A DNA stretch of 64,000 bases from Flavobacterium glaciei (GTDB lineage Bacteria > Bacteroidota > Bacteroidia > Flavobacteriales > Flavobacteriaceae): NCBI RefSeq assembly GCF_003350545.1, contig NZ_QQBA01000003.1:231373-295372 (forward strand). Reading direction: 5' to 3'. Position numbers and translations under genes: made by a program. Positions 1-8,240 of the stretch are shown here, piece after piece; positions within the stretch are counted from its first letter, which is position 1; the number at the start of each line of letters is the position of its first letter. The notes below the pieces were generated by a model that saw only the letters and a list, made by a program, of their open reading frames with translations, ran no database searches and was not told the DNA's origin.

Positions 1-1
1 C

Positions 2-1129
2 AAAGGGGATATAGAATCAGAATCCAGAGCTGCAGTTGCAGGAGGAATCACCTCCTTTATCGAGCAGCCTAATACAGTACCTAATGCGGTTACCCAAGAA
101 ATATTAGAACAAAAATACGAGTTAGCTGCTCAAAAATCCTATGCTAATTATTCGTTTATGATGGGTGCAACTAACGATAATTTGGAAGAAGTTTTAAAAA
201 CAAATCCAAAGAATGTTGCCGGAATCAAAATATTTTTAGGTTCTTCAACCGGAAATATGTTAGTGGATAATGAAGCAACATTAGAGAAGATTTTCTCTAG
301 TACGCCCATGCTTATTGCGGTGCATTGTGAGGACGAAACGACAATCAAAAATAATTTAGAAAAATACAAAGAAGAGTACGGAGATGATATACCCGTAACA
401 GCGCATCACCTTATCCGTAGCGAGGAAGCGTGTTACATTTCGTCTTCTAAAGCGGTTGCGTTAGCTAAGAAAACGGGTGCTCGATTGCATATTTTCCATC
501 TTTCGACCGCTAAAGAAATGGATTTGTTTACGAACAAGATTCCTTTAGAAGAAAAGAAAATTACTGCTGAAGTTTGTGTACATCATTTGTGGTTTACTAA
601 TGATGATTATGCTACAAAAGGCAATTTGATTAAATGGAATCCAGCTGTAAAAACAGCTAATGATAGAAAAGTGCTTTGGGAAGCCTTACTAGATGACCGT
701 ATTGATGTCATTGCTACAGATCATGCGCCACACACTTTAGAAGAGAAAAAACAACCGTATTTGAATGCGCCTTCCGGTGGACCATTAGTGCAACATGCTG
801 TAGTTGCTATGTTTGAAGCGTACCATCAAGGGAAAATAAGTATTGAAAAAATCGTGGAGAAAATGTGCCACAACCCTGCTAAAATTTTCAAGATAGAAAA
901 ACGTGGTTTTATCAAAGAAGGTTATTATGCAGATTTGGTTATCGTAAATTCAGGTTTGCCTTGGAGCGTTAAAAAAGAAAATATTTTGGCTAAATGTGGT
1001 TGGTCTCCATTTGAAGGTTTTACTTTTAAATCTAGAATTACCCATACTTTAGTCAACGGACAATTAGTCTACACCGCTTTTAAAGTGAAAGATATTCGTG
1101 CAGGAAAAAGGCTGTTATTTGAAAGATAA
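2..1129 (+). CDS. pyrC: Dihydroorotase, 5' end outside the window
   Basis: Cytosolic zinc amidohydrolase of de novo pyrimidine synthesis that interconverts N-carbamoyl-aspartate and dihydroorotate. The frame is already open at base 2 (KGDIESESRAAVAGG), so 375 codons are visible and the N-terminal HxH metal strand lies upstream. Seen: IEQPNTVP near residue 20, VHCEDE with a candidate metal His at about 108, HLSTAKE with a His at about 166, and ATDHAPHT with the catalytic Asp at about 240. These match the long bacterial (class I type) dihydroorotases. The ATG at 158 is internal, not the start. The stop is 10 bp before the DUF4296 lipoprotein, suggesting co-transcription. Family assignment is secure. 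Confidence 0.93.
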   Translation, partial: KGDIESESRAAVAGGITSFIEQPNTVPNAVTQEILEQKYELAAQKSYANYSFMMGATNDNLEEVLKTNPKNVAGIKIFLGSSTGNMLVDNEATLEKIFSSTPMLIAVHCEDETTIKNNLEKYKEEYGDDIPVTAHHLIRSEEACYISSSKAVALAKKTGARLHIFHLSTAKEMDLFTNKIPLEEKKITAEVCVHHLWFTNDDYATKGNLIKWNPAVKTANDRKVLWEALLDDRIDVIATDHAPHTLEEKKQPYLNAPSGGPLVQHAVVAMFEAYHQGKISIEKIVEKMCHNPAKIFKIEKRGFIKEGYYADLVIVNSGLPWSVKKENILAKCGWSPFEGFTFKSRITHTLVNGQLVYTAFKVKDIRAGKRLLFER

Positions 1130-1139
1130 AATTTCATCA

Positions 1140-1559
1140 ATGAGAAAAATCGTAACATTTTTAGCAATTATATCACTATTTATCAGCTGTGAAAAAGAAG
1201 TGGTAAAGAAGCCTGAACGGATTATCGAGAAAAAAGTTATGGTTGATATTATGTATGATTTATCTGTTTTGGAAGCCATAAGAAATCAAAATCCGGCTTC
1301 CTTGGATACCTTTAAAATAAACTCCAGAGATTATATTTTTAAAAAATATAAAATTGACAGTGTTCAATTTGCTAAAAGCAATGTCTACTATGCTTCTGAT
1401 TATAATGAATATAAGAGCATGTTCGAGCAAATAAGCAAGCGATTGGAAGCAGATACAAAAAGTGTAGATTCTTTGATAAAATTGAAAAAAAAGAAAAAGA
1501 TTAAAAAGAATGTAAATCAAATAGAATTAAAAAGCAGAGATACTACTAAATTAAATTAA
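1140..1559 (+). CDS. DUF4296-type lipoprotein
   Basis: Small predicted lipoprotein of 139 residues. The ATG at 1140 was chosen over an upstream in-frame ATG at 1098 because it starts a clean signal (MRKIVTFLAIISLFISC) with lipobox FISC and acylated Cys at about 18. The body has the pattern of the Bacteroidetes DUF4296 family (MVDIMYDLSVLEAI, then a YIFKKYKIDSVQF segment). The tail is strongly Lys-rich (about residues 112-122). It sits 10 bp after pyrC and converges with the next gene with a 9-bp gap. Function unknown; I know of no experimental role for this family. Confidence 0.8.
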   Translation: MRKIVTFLAIISLFISCEKEVVKKPERIIEKKVMVDIMYDLSVLEAIRNQNPASLDTFKINSRDYIFKKYKIDSVQFAKSNVYYASDYNEYKSMFEQISKRLEADTKSVDSLIKLKKKKKIKKNVNQIELKSRDTTKLN

Positions 1560-1568
1560 GAAAAGAAC

Positions 1569-2570
1569 TTACAGATTAGAGATATCTTTGATGTATTGGT
1601 TAATATTTATAAAATCGGTTTTCAAAGTATCTTTAATCTTTTGGTTTGAATACATAGATATGGCATACGAAGATTTAGCAGTTGTTTGTGTCAGTTTTCT
1701 TCTTTGTTGAAACACATTAGACACAAACCAATCCAGCCTCCAGATTATTTCCATCAAAAACGGTTTTGCATGAATTTTAGGTCGTTGCACACCCATTGAA
1801 TCACTCATAGCATTCAGAATGTCACGAAAAACACTATTTTCTGCTATCAACGTAAAGCGTTCATTTTTAATTTCGCTTTGCATTAATTGATGAGCTATTC
1901 GCACAACGTCAGTAACGGCAACAAATCCAGTGGAACCCAGTGTATAAAATTTCAATCCGTTTTTTACTTTCGTAAAAAGTTGTCCACTTCCTTGCTCTCT
2001 AAAGCCGGGACCAAGAATCACACCTGGATTTACAATTATTACCTCTAATCCTTCTTGTTGTCCGCGCCATATTTCCATTTCCGCGCCATATTTAGAAATG
2101 GCATAATCATTATGATACTTCTCTGGATTCCATTCGGTTTCTTCAGTAATGAATTTTTCATGTGGTAGTAAGTCGCCCAAAGTGGCAATGGAACTTACAA
2201 AACACAGTTTTTTTATTTGATAGGCTATACAAAAATTTACAATATTCGCGGTGCCTTCAATGTTTGTTTTTCGCAATAGATCTTCATCTTTTGGATCAAA
2301 AGAAATCAATGCGGCACAATGGTACACGTTGTCAATATTTTGAAAGGCGATTTCTAATGAAGGAACTTCAGTAATGTCTGCTTGAATCCATTCGATTTGA
2401 TCGAACAACGATTCCTTTTTATAAATAGCAAATAGGGATTTGGTTTTCTCTATTGAAGTTACACTTCGATAAATGGCGCGTATTTTTTCGATTCCAATAT
2501 TTCGGGATTCAATTAAATGAAGCAATAAATGTGCACCTACTAAACCTGTTCCTCCTGTGACTAAAATCAT
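1569..2570 (-). CDS. NAD(P)-dependent epimerase/dehydratase-like protein
   Basis: Extended short-chain dehydrogenase of 333 residues. The Rossmann motif TGGTGLVG is at residues 5-12, a DIT acidic patch at about 65-67, VSSIATLGD at about 125-133 supplies the catalytic Ser, and YAISK at 156-160 is the YxxxK catalytic pair. NPGVILGPG near 181-189 is typical of the epimerase/dihydroflavonol-4-reductase-like group. The substrate cannot be told from sequence; sugar nucleotide or a hydroxy-acid/ketone are both possible. It is transcribed divergently from tyrS across 146 bp that hold an inverted repeat (see findings). Confidence 0.85.
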   Translation of the reverse strand: MILVTGGTGLVGAHLLLHLIESRNIGIEKIRAIYRSVTSIEKTKSLFAIYKKESLFDQIEWIQADITEVPSLEIAFQNIDNVYHCAALISFDPKDEDLLRKTNIEGTANIVNFCIAYQIKKLCFVSSIATLGDLLPHEKFITEETEWNPEKYHNDYAISKYGAEMEIWRGQQEGLEVIIVNPGVILGPGFREQGSGQLFTKVKNGLKFYTLGSTGFVAVTDVVRIAHQLMQSEIKNERFTLIAENSVFRDILNAMSDSMGVQRPKIHAKPFLMEIIWRLDWFVSNVFQQRRKLTQTTAKSSYAISMYSNQKIKDTLKTDFININQYIKDISNL

Positions 2571-2690
2571 AGTTACAAATGTAATGAAATCAATTTCAAT
2601 GGCAAAAACAATAGCAATTTCAATCGAATAACATTTTCAATCACCACTTCAATTTTACTCATTGAAATTTAGTTTTGCCATTGATATTAT

Positions 2691-2698
2691 TATCTTTG
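2691..2698 (+). promoter_or_regulatory. Bacteroidetes -7 element of tyrS
   Basis: TATCTTTG matches the Bacteroidetes primary sigma -7 consensus TAnnTTTG exactly and lies 18 bp before the tyrS ATG. A TTTG at 2674-2677 is only 13 bp upstream, shorter than the usual 19-21 spacing to the -33 element, so the -33 box is unclear. Confidence 0.6.
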
Positions 2699-2716
2699 TG
2701 AAAATTGATTAAAAAG

Positions 2717-4009
2717 ATGAAGAATTTTATTGAAGAAGTAACTTGGAGAGGAATGCTCCACGATGTAATGCCCGGCACAGAAGAACATTTGATGGAACAA
2801 ATGCGTGTGGCGTATGTGGGAATTGACCCAACTGCCGATTCATTGCATATAGGACACTTAGTTGGCGTGATGTTGTTGAAACATTTTCAACTATCAGGAC
2901 ACAAACCATTAGCGTTAGTAGGTGGTGCAACAGGAATGATTGGTGATCCATCAGGAAAATCGAATGAAAGAAATTTATTGGACGAAGCGACTTTGCGTCA
3001 CAATCAAGAAGCGATAAAAGGACAATTATCCCGTTTTCTGGATTTTACTTCTGATGCGGCTAATGCGGCTGAATTAGTGAATAATTACGACTGGATGAAG
3101 AACTTTTCCTTTCTGGATTTCATTCGGGACGTAGGTAAACATATTACGGTAAATTATATGATGGCAAAAGATTCCGTGAAGAAACGTTTGTCATCAGAAG
3201 CTGCCGAAGGAATGTCTTTCACGGAGTTTACGTATCAATTGGTTCAAGGATATGACTTTTTGCATTTGTACCGAGAGAAAAACTGTACGTTGCAAATGGG
3301 AGGAAGTGACCAATGGGGAAATATCACCACGGGAACCGAATTAGTTCGCAGAATTGCCAGTGGAAAAGCGTATGCATTGACTTGTCCGTTGATTACAAAA
3401 GCGGATGGAACCAAATTTGGAAAGTCAGAAGGCGGAAATATCTGGTTGGATGCAGCTAGAACATCACCTTATAAATTTTACCAATATTGGTTGAACACTT
3501 CGGATGTGGATGCAGAAAAATACATTAAGATTTTTACTTTTTTATCAAAAGAGGAGATCGAAGATTTAACTGAAAAGCATAGAGAAGCACCACATTTACG
3601 TTTGTTACAAAAACGTTTGGCCGAAGAAACTACGGTGATGGTACATTCAGCAGAAGATTTAGAAAATGCTATAAAAGCATCGAATATTTTGTTTGGGAAT
3701 TCTACTTCAGATGATTTGAAGCAATTGGACGAAGCCACTTTCTTAGATGTTTTTGACGGTGTTCCTCAGGCGGAAATCAGCAGAAATGAAATCGAAACAG
3801 GAATTAATATTGTTGATGTTCTAAACGAAAAAACAGGATTTCTAAAATCGAATGGTGAAGCAAGACGTGCTCTAACAGCTAATTCTATTTCAGTAAATAG
3901 AGAAAAAGTTACCGAAGATTTTATGCTTTCGACCAAAGATTTAATCAACAATCAGTTTGTTTTGTTACAAAGTGGAAAGAAAAACTATTTTGTGATTCGG
4001 GTTAAATAA
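2717..4009 (+). CDS. tyrS: Tyrosyl-tRNA synthetase
   Basis: Class I aminoacyl-tRNA synthetase charging tRNA-Tyr. The ATG at 2717 ([14 protein letters not shown]) was chosen over an in-frame TTG at 2705, giving 430 residues, the usual length. The HIGH signature is at residues 44-47 (SLHIGHLVG), and the KMSKS equivalent is KFGKS at 233-237. [11 protein letters not shown] in the middle is the characteristic TyrRS Tyr/ATP-binding stretch. The last ~70 residues ([17 protein letters not shown]) form an S4-like RNA-binding domain. It is probably monocistronic or read into the toxin-antitoxin pair 31 bp downstream. Confidence 0.97.
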   Translation: MKNFIEEVTWRGMLHDVMPGTEEHLMEQMRVAYVGIDPTADSLHIGHLVGVMLLKHFQLSGHKPLALVGGATGMIGDPSGKSNERNLLDEATLRHNQEAIKGQLSRFLDFTSDAANAAELVNNYDWMKNFSFLDFIRDVGKHITVNYMMAKDSVKKRLSSEAAEGMSFTEFTYQLVQGYDFLHLYREKNCTLQMGGSDQWGNITTGTELVRRIASGKAYALTCPLITKADGTKFGKSEGGNIWLDAARTSPYKFYQYWLNTSDVDAEKYIKIFTFLSKEEIEDLTEKHREAPHLRLLQKRLAEETTVMVHSAEDLENAIKASNILFGNSTSDDLKQLDEATFLDVFDGVPQAEISRNEIETGINIVDVLNEKTGFLKSNGEARRALTANSISVNREKVTEDFMLSTKDLINNQFVLLQSGKKNYFVIRVK

Positions 4010-4040
4010 TTTTATAACTTTACTTGAAATAACAAAAGCT

Positions 4041-4244
4041 ATGGAAACTCAATTTTTGACCGACGAAAAAGGAAATAGAACGGCTGTTGTGTTACCTATA
4101 AAGAAATACAATAAATTGATTGAAAAATTGGAAGATTTAGAAGACATACGTCTTTATGATGAAGCCAAAAGAGAGGATGACGGTTATCGAATTTCTATAG
4201 ACGAAGCTTTTAAAATTATTGAAGAAAAGCGAAAATTAGTGTAG
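4041..4244 (+). CDS. Antitoxin of a RelE/ParE-type toxin-antitoxin pair
   Basis: Protein of 67 residues beginning METQFLTDEKGNRTAVVLP, followed by a helical charged segment (KKYNKLIEKLEDLEDIRLYD). This is the layout of small Phd/YefM- or RelB-like antitoxins: an N-terminal DNA-binding or dimerising part and an acidic C-terminal arm that wraps the toxin. It ends 2 bp before the toxin ATG, typical of a type II operon where antitoxin comes first. Function is inferred mainly from the partner gene; the exact antitoxin family is uncertain. Confidence 0.75.
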   Translation: METQFLTDEKGNRTAVVLPIKKYNKLIEKLEDLEDIRLYDEAKREDDGYRISIDEAFKIIEEKRKLV

Positions 4245-4246
4245 TA

Positions 4247-4501
4247 ATGGCTTATACTATCGAATTTAGAAATAAAGTTTTGAAAGCTTTAATCAAAATT
4301 AATGAGCCTCACTATTCTGCAATCAAAAAGCAAATCTATGATTTAGCTGAAAACCCTCGGCCGCAAGGTTATAGAAAATTGAAAGGAAGAAAAGGATATA
4401 GAATTCGTGTTGGAGATTACAGAATTATTTATGAAATTTTTGATGATATTTTGCTAATTGATCTAATCGACTTAGGTCACAGAAAAGATATTTATGAATA
4501 A
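4247..4501 (+). CDS. RelE/ParE-family toxin
   Basis: Protein of 84 residues with the RelE/ParE fold pattern: an N-terminal strand (YTIEFRNKVLKAL), two helices, then the basic block RKLKGRKGYRIRVGDYRIIYEI, where the conserved Arg and Tyr of the family sit. The C-terminal LGHRKDIYE is also typical (xxHRxxxY). RelE members cleave mRNA on the ribosome; ParE members poison gyrase. The basic active-site strand with GDYRIIYE favours RelE-like, but this is inference. The pair sits between tyrS and a convergent gene with no mobile-element trace. Confidence 0.85.
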   Translation: MAYTIEFRNKVLKALIKINEPHYSAIKKQIYDLAENPRPQGYRKLKGRKGYRIRVGDYRIIYEIFDDILLIDLIDLGHRKDIYE

Positions 4502-4513
4502 GTTTACTCGTTG

Positions 4514-4545
4514 ATTTGGTTAACCGAATAGATAAATAACCAAAT
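4514..4545. terminator. Possible hairpin between convergent genes
   Basis: ATTTGGTTA (4514-4522) pairs with TAACCAAAT (4537-4545) across a 14-nt loop, between the toxin stop at 4501 and the convergent gene ending at 4551. There is no strong U-tract, so its role as a terminator is tentative. Confidence 0.35.
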
Positions 4546-4550
4546 AAACT

Positions 4551-5531
4551 TTAAATCACCATCAAATTACAACCACGAATATCTGAATTATCAAAACGTC
4601 CCAATACCTCGAAAGAGTTGTTGGGATTTTTTTTGCCCAAATCCTGCGTAGCTATAAACGAACACGAATTAATGTTGGCTAAATCAATCACATTGATTCC
4701 GCCTGTTTTTCCGTCTGGAATATAAGTCAAAGCATCTTCGGTATCGCGCACCAGGATTTGCATCCAAGCAGGGCACTCAAATACGCCATTTCCCAAGGAG
4801 TAGGCTTGTGATAGTAATTCGGTCATGCCGTATTCTGAATGTATGGCTGCTACGCCAAAACCTTCACAGAGTTGATCGTGTAATTCCTCCCGAATCATTT
4901 CTTTGCGTTTGCCTTTCATACCACCTGTTTCCATAATAATGGTATGTTGCAATTGAAACTGATGCTGCTCTATTAAATCTAATAAAGCAAAAGTAACACC
5001 AATCAGAATTACATTTTGACCTGCTTTATCTAAAGCGATAAGTTTAGTAATCAATTCGTCGTGATTGTTGAGGTAAAAACCGCTTTCAGGATGATTGGAA
5101 AGTTCAATTAAATCCTTGACCATGTAAATTAAGGATGAGCCTTCTCTTTCCAGATAGGAGGGAAGTAAAGCTAAAACTACATAATCTTCAATGTTGCCAT
5201 AAAATTCTGAAAATCCTTTGCGGTAGCTTTCTTCATATAACGAAACATCAGTAACGAGATGTTTGCTAGTGATCATTCCGGTTGTTCCACTGCTGGTAAA
5301 GGTTTCTTGAATTTCATCGGTATTAGAAAGGACCTCATGACTCTTAAAAAACTGTATGGGCAAAAACGGGATTTGTTGTATTGATTTTACTTTATGAGGA
5401 TCTGTTTTTAGGAAATTACAAAAATCCTGATATACTTTGTTGTTTTCATATTGGTAACGAAAAACTTTTAAAGCAATTTTTTCAAATTGTTTTTGACTTG
5501 AAATAGTAAATATATCAGTGGTTGTGATCAA
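4551..5531 (-). CDS. LuxE-like acyl-protein synthetase / acyltransferase
   Basis: Protein of 326 residues resembling the LuxE domain, related to AMP-forming ligases. SSGTTG at 80-85 is the nucleotide-binding loop of the adenylating superfamily, EYGMTELLSQAY near 230 corresponds to the second acyl-adenylate motif, and a GGxN(V/I)xD segment (GGINVIDLANI) follows near the C-terminus. LuxE uses a fatty acid, ATP and an enzyme Cys; here no luciferase genes are nearby, so the substrate is unknown. Flavobacteria commonly carry this protein as an orphan acyl transferase. It converges with the toxin gene, and no obvious operon partner is seen. Confidence 0.75.
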   Translation of the reverse strand: MITTTDIFTISSQKQFEKIALKVFRYQYENNKVYQDFCNFLKTDPHKVKSIQQIPFLPIQFFKSHEVLSNTDEIQETFTSSGTTGMITSKHLVTDVSLYEESYRKGFSEFYGNIEDYVVLALLPSYLEREGSSLIYMVKDLIELSNHPESGFYLNNHDELITKLIALDKAGQNVILIGVTFALLDLIEQHQFQLQHTIIMETGGMKGKRKEMIREELHDQLCEGFGVAAIHSEYGMTELLSQAYSLGNGVFECPAWMQILVRDTEDALTYIPDGKTGGINVIDLANINSCSFIATQDLGKKNPNNSFEVLGRFDNSDIRGCNLMVI

Positions 5532-5612
5532 GATTTTTTTTTGTAAAAGTATGAAAAATTTAAAAAGGGAGTTTGTTTATCTGTCATTAGAAAACGGATG
5601 CTGTTTGGTATT

Positions 5613-5641
5613 AAAAAAAAAGCTCCAATAAAATGGAGCTG
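5613..5641 (-). terminator. Rho-independent terminator of the short T9SS protein gene
   Basis: AGCTCCA and TGGAGCT arms at 5621-5640, preceded on the plus strand by a run of A (5613-5620), so the minus-strand transcript has stem plus U-tract just after the stop at 5663. Confidence 0.75.
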
Positions 5642-5662
5642 TAATTTTATATTTAGAATGAA

Positions 5663-6004
5663 TTACCGAATTATTAATTTTCGAGTAGCTGAACTTTCTT
5701 TTTCATTTATTTTAATAATGTATACTCCCGGAGATAAATTAGAAACATTTAGTTCTCGTGAACTAAGCATTGTTTGTAGCACTTTTTTACCAAGCACATC
5801 AAATATTATGATTTCTTTATCAAGATCATTCTTAGTGGTAATGTAAACTTTGCCATTGCTCACAGGATTAGGGTACAAGCTTAAACCCTCAATAGTAGAG
5901 GCAGTTTCTTGTAGTTTTGGTTGCGGTTTACTGTCTTGAGCATAGGTGCTTGCAGAGAATAAAAAGACCAATATAAGTAGGGTATTAAAGTAGTTTTTCG
6001 CCAT
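5663..6004 (-). CDS. Short secreted protein with a T9SS type A sorting domain
   Basis: Protein of 113 residues that is almost only a secretion signal and a sorting domain. The start at 6004 (MAKNYFNTLLILVFLFSASTYAQ) gives a good signal peptide ending in YAQ; a longer open frame to 6094 has no signal at its N-terminus. From about residue 43, LYPNPVSNGKVYI, IIIFDVLGKKVLQ and LSPGVYIIKI are the three hallmark strands of the type IX secretion C-terminal domain, and the protein ends KLIIR. No passenger domain of any size separates the two signals, so its role is unclear. Flanked by terminators on both sides, it is probably a single-gene unit. Confidence 0.85.
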   Translation of the reverse strand: MAKNYFNTLLILVFLFSASTYAQDSKPQPKLQETASTIEGLSLYPNPVSNGKVYITTKNDLDKEIIIFDVLGKKVLQTMLSSRELNVSNLSPGVYIIKINEKESSATRKLIIR

Positions 6005-6050
6005 TCTTACTAATTTGATTTGTAAATATACAAAATATATTTCAAATAGT

Positions 6051-6088
6051 GTACCAAAAAAAATGCCTTTCACAATGAAAGGCATTTT
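6051..6088 (-). terminator. Terminator downstream of the 187-residue lipoprotein gene
   Basis: AAATGCCTTTC and GAAAGGCATTT arms at 6061-6087, with an A-run on the plus strand to the left (a U-tract in the minus transcript). Confidence 0.75.
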
Positions 6089-6164
6089 GAGCACTAGTAT
6101 TTTTTTTCTTTACAATCAATCGAAAACAAGGTAAAGCTGGGGTTCTTTTTTATCAAAACGAAAT

Positions 6165-6728
6165 TTAGTTTTGTTGTATTGTAACCCATTTCCTTTGAGT
6201 TAGATCATACTTTGTTACATCATCAGGAAATTCAATAATGAATTGACCATTTGAATTTTTAGTATAAAAAGGGCTTAAATCTTCTCCGTTAATATATTTT
6301 TCAAAGAGCATGGTTGTTTTTTCCTTGAGCTCAGGAACAAGCATTTTCCATGTTCTGCATTTTTCCTCATATGTTTTTATGGTTCCATCCTCATTGTATG
6401 AAACTGATCCTAATGTGGCTACTTTTTTTAATTTTAAACTCGGTGCAATCTTTGTGATAGCGAAATAGGCCTTTTTATTTATAGTGTCAAAATAATAAAA
6501 TAATAAATCACTAGCTTCACTTTTTTTCTTGTAATAGGAATTAAAAACAGTGTCAAATTTGGTTTCATGAGTAGCTTTTGGTGCTACATCATCATAATAA
6601 CGTACAATAGAATACTTAAAATTGTTTTGCTCTGTTTTTGTTAAAAAATCATTAGGATTTGTTTTTTTAGTATTAGAAACACATCCGTAAAGAAGAAAAA
6701 AGATACCTAGAAATAAAATATTTTTCAT
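6165..6728 (-). CDS. Hypothetical lipoprotein
   Basis: Protein of 187 residues with a lipoprotein signal (MKNILFLGIFFLLYGC, acylated Cys at 16). The mature part is a mixed alpha/beta sequence with no motif I recognise. A stretch near residues 75-90 (DLLFYYFDTINKKAYFAI) looks like paired strands. It follows the beta-helix lipoprotein gene (6807-8207) in the same direction, separated by a hairpin, so it could be a weakly read third gene of the TonB receptor unit or a separate gene. Function unknown. Confidence 0.65.
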   Translation of the reverse strand: MKNILFLGIFFLLYGCVSNTKKTNPNDFLTKTEQNNFKYSIVRYYDDVAPKATHETKFDTVFNSYYKKKSEASDLLFYYFDTINKKAYFAITKIAPSLKLKKVATLGSVSYNEDGTIKTYEEKCRTWKMLVPELKEKTTMLFEKYINGEDLSPFYTKNSNGQFIIEFPDDVTKYDLTQRKWVTIQQN

Positions 6729-6749
6729 TTTGAAATAGTTTTTATAATC

Positions 6750-6785
6750 AAAGAGCTTAATCTCATAACAAGATTAAGCCCTTTG
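6750..6785 (-). terminator. Hairpin after the beta-helix lipoprotein gene
   Basis: CAAAGAGCTTAATCT (6750-6764) pairs with AGATTAAGCCCTTTG (6771-6785), a 15-bp stem with one G-U in the minus-strand RNA. The U-tract is weak, so it may be an attenuating or processing hairpin between 6807-8207 and 6165-6728. Confidence 0.55.
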
Positions 6786-6806
6786 TAAATGTAATTAAAA
6801 AAATTA

Positions 6807-8207
6807 TTAGTAAACTTTAGCAATTGGGTTAAATTCAGCCCAACCGTCAGTCCAGTCAGTAGTACCAAAAGCACCTCTGTATGCAACTCTAGTAAAAAAC
6901 GCATCAGCAAGTTTAGCGTTAGTGAAGGCCGCACCAGCTGTAAGCGCACCAGCAGTAACTCTAAAATCAGGGTTTGAAGCATAACCTGTACTTGTATTGT
7001 TACCAAAGAAAATATTAGTATTCAAACCTAAATCAAGGTAAACCGCTGCTAAATCAGTACTAGTATTTGTCTCATTTGTAGCGTTCCAAAGCGTTTGAAT
7101 TGCAGCTGCATTAGCAGTCATTCCAGTTCCTGCTGAGAATGTAACTAATGGAGCACTCATGTAGTTGTTTAATAACACTCCTGTTCCAGTTGTGTAATTA
7201 TCTACTACTGATTGCTGGTTCATACGCAAACCTCTTGGCATACCTACAAAAGCAGAGTTAGCAATTGTTAATGCAGTTCTTCTTCTTAAATCTAAAGCGT
7301 GTTGAAAATTACCGTTTATAGATTGTGTATTAGTAATTTTTGGTCCAATACCTGTAATGTTTGAGAAAACACCAGTAGTAATTAATGTAGTCAAGTTATC
7401 ATTAGGTCCATTGTCAGTTTCAAAAATGTTAGATCCAGATTGATCTGCATAACTTCCGTAACGTACAGCCACTCCAAATTGAACTTTACCAGTAAAACCG
7501 AAATCAACATCAAAACAGTCATCCCACATAGCAAATGCTACTAAGTGTTTTGAATTTACAGATCCACCAAACCACTCAAAACCATCATCACCACCAAAAG
7601 ATACTTGTGTATAATCCATTTGTGTTCCACTTCCTACACCACCTAATGTGATTGAGTTTGTTTCGTTATTAGGAGTTAATTCAATTCCTGCAAATTCAAC
7701 TCTTACATACTTGAGAATACCTGAATTATCAGCATTGTTTGTTCCTCCAAAAATTACAGCAGGTGTAATTCCTTCAATAGCTGGATCTGGTTGGTTAACA
7801 GGTGCGTTACCTAATATTACTAATCCGCCCCAATCTCCTCTATCACGAGTTCCTGCAGGTTGTCCCGATGTAAAAACAATTGGCGCAGCTGCTGTTCCGT
7901 CAGCTATTATTTTACCTCCTCTGTCAATTACTAAAGTTCCTTTTGAAGCCTTGTCACCAAATATAACCGTTCCAGGCTCAATAGTTAAAACAGCTCCAGA
8001 TCTTACAAATACTTGACCTTTGATAAGGTATTTTTTGTCTTTTGTAAGTGTTCTAGTAGCAAGATCTCCAGTCAATTCTACTGGTCCAGCAGGAGTTGCA
8101 GTAGGTGGTGTAACATCAACAACGATAGGGTTGTCATCATTGCTACAAGAGTTTAATGTAATGACAGCTGATAGTAAACTAGCCATTAAAATTAGATTTT
8201 TTTTCAT
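6807..8207 (-). CDS. Beta-helix surface lipoprotein partner of a TonB receptor
   Basis: Protein of 466 residues with signal MKKNLILMASLLSAVITLNSC (lipobox LNSC). CSNDDN after the Cys resembles the acidic surface-export signal of flavobacterial lipoproteins, so exposure on the cell surface is plausible. The early part (YLIKGQVFVRSGAVLTIEP, then GTVIFGDKASKGTLVIDRGG) has the short-strand, Gly/Asn-rich periodicity of a right-handed beta-helix, and it has conserved Asp/Trp-rich segments such as DRGDWGGLVILG. No T9SS domain. It begins 33 bp after the TonB receptor gene, so the two very likely form one operon. Ligand unknown. Confidence 0.75.
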   Translation of the reverse strand: MKKNLILMASLLSAVITLNSCSNDDNPIVVDVTPPTATPAGPVELTGDLATRTLTKDKKYLIKGQVFVRSGAVLTIEPGTVIFGDKASKGTLVIDRGGKIIADGTAAAPIVFTSGQPAGTRDRGDWGGLVILGNAPVNQPDPAIEGITPAVIFGGTNNADNSGILKYVRVEFAGIELTPNNETNSITLGGVGSGTQMDYTQVSFGGDDGFEWFGGSVNSKHLVAFAMWDDCFDVDFGFTGKVQFGVAVRYGSYADQSGSNIFETDNGPNDNLTTLITTGVFSNITGIGPKITNTQSINGNFQHALDLRRRTALTIANSAFVGMPRGLRMNQQSVVDNYTTGTGVLLNNYMSAPLVTFSAGTGMTANAAAIQTLWNATNETNTSTDLAAVYLDLGLNTNIFFGNNTSTGYASNPDFRVTAGALTAGAAFTNAKLADAFFTRVAYRGAFGTTDWTDGWAEFNPIAKVY

Positions 8208-8240
8208 TGTTTTTGTTTTTAATAATTTAGTTATAGTTGT

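Noticed and set aside
6725..7006. 93-codon open frame on the minus strand in another phase
   Set aside because: Lies within the beta-helix lipoprotein gene and has Leu-rich nonsense composition.
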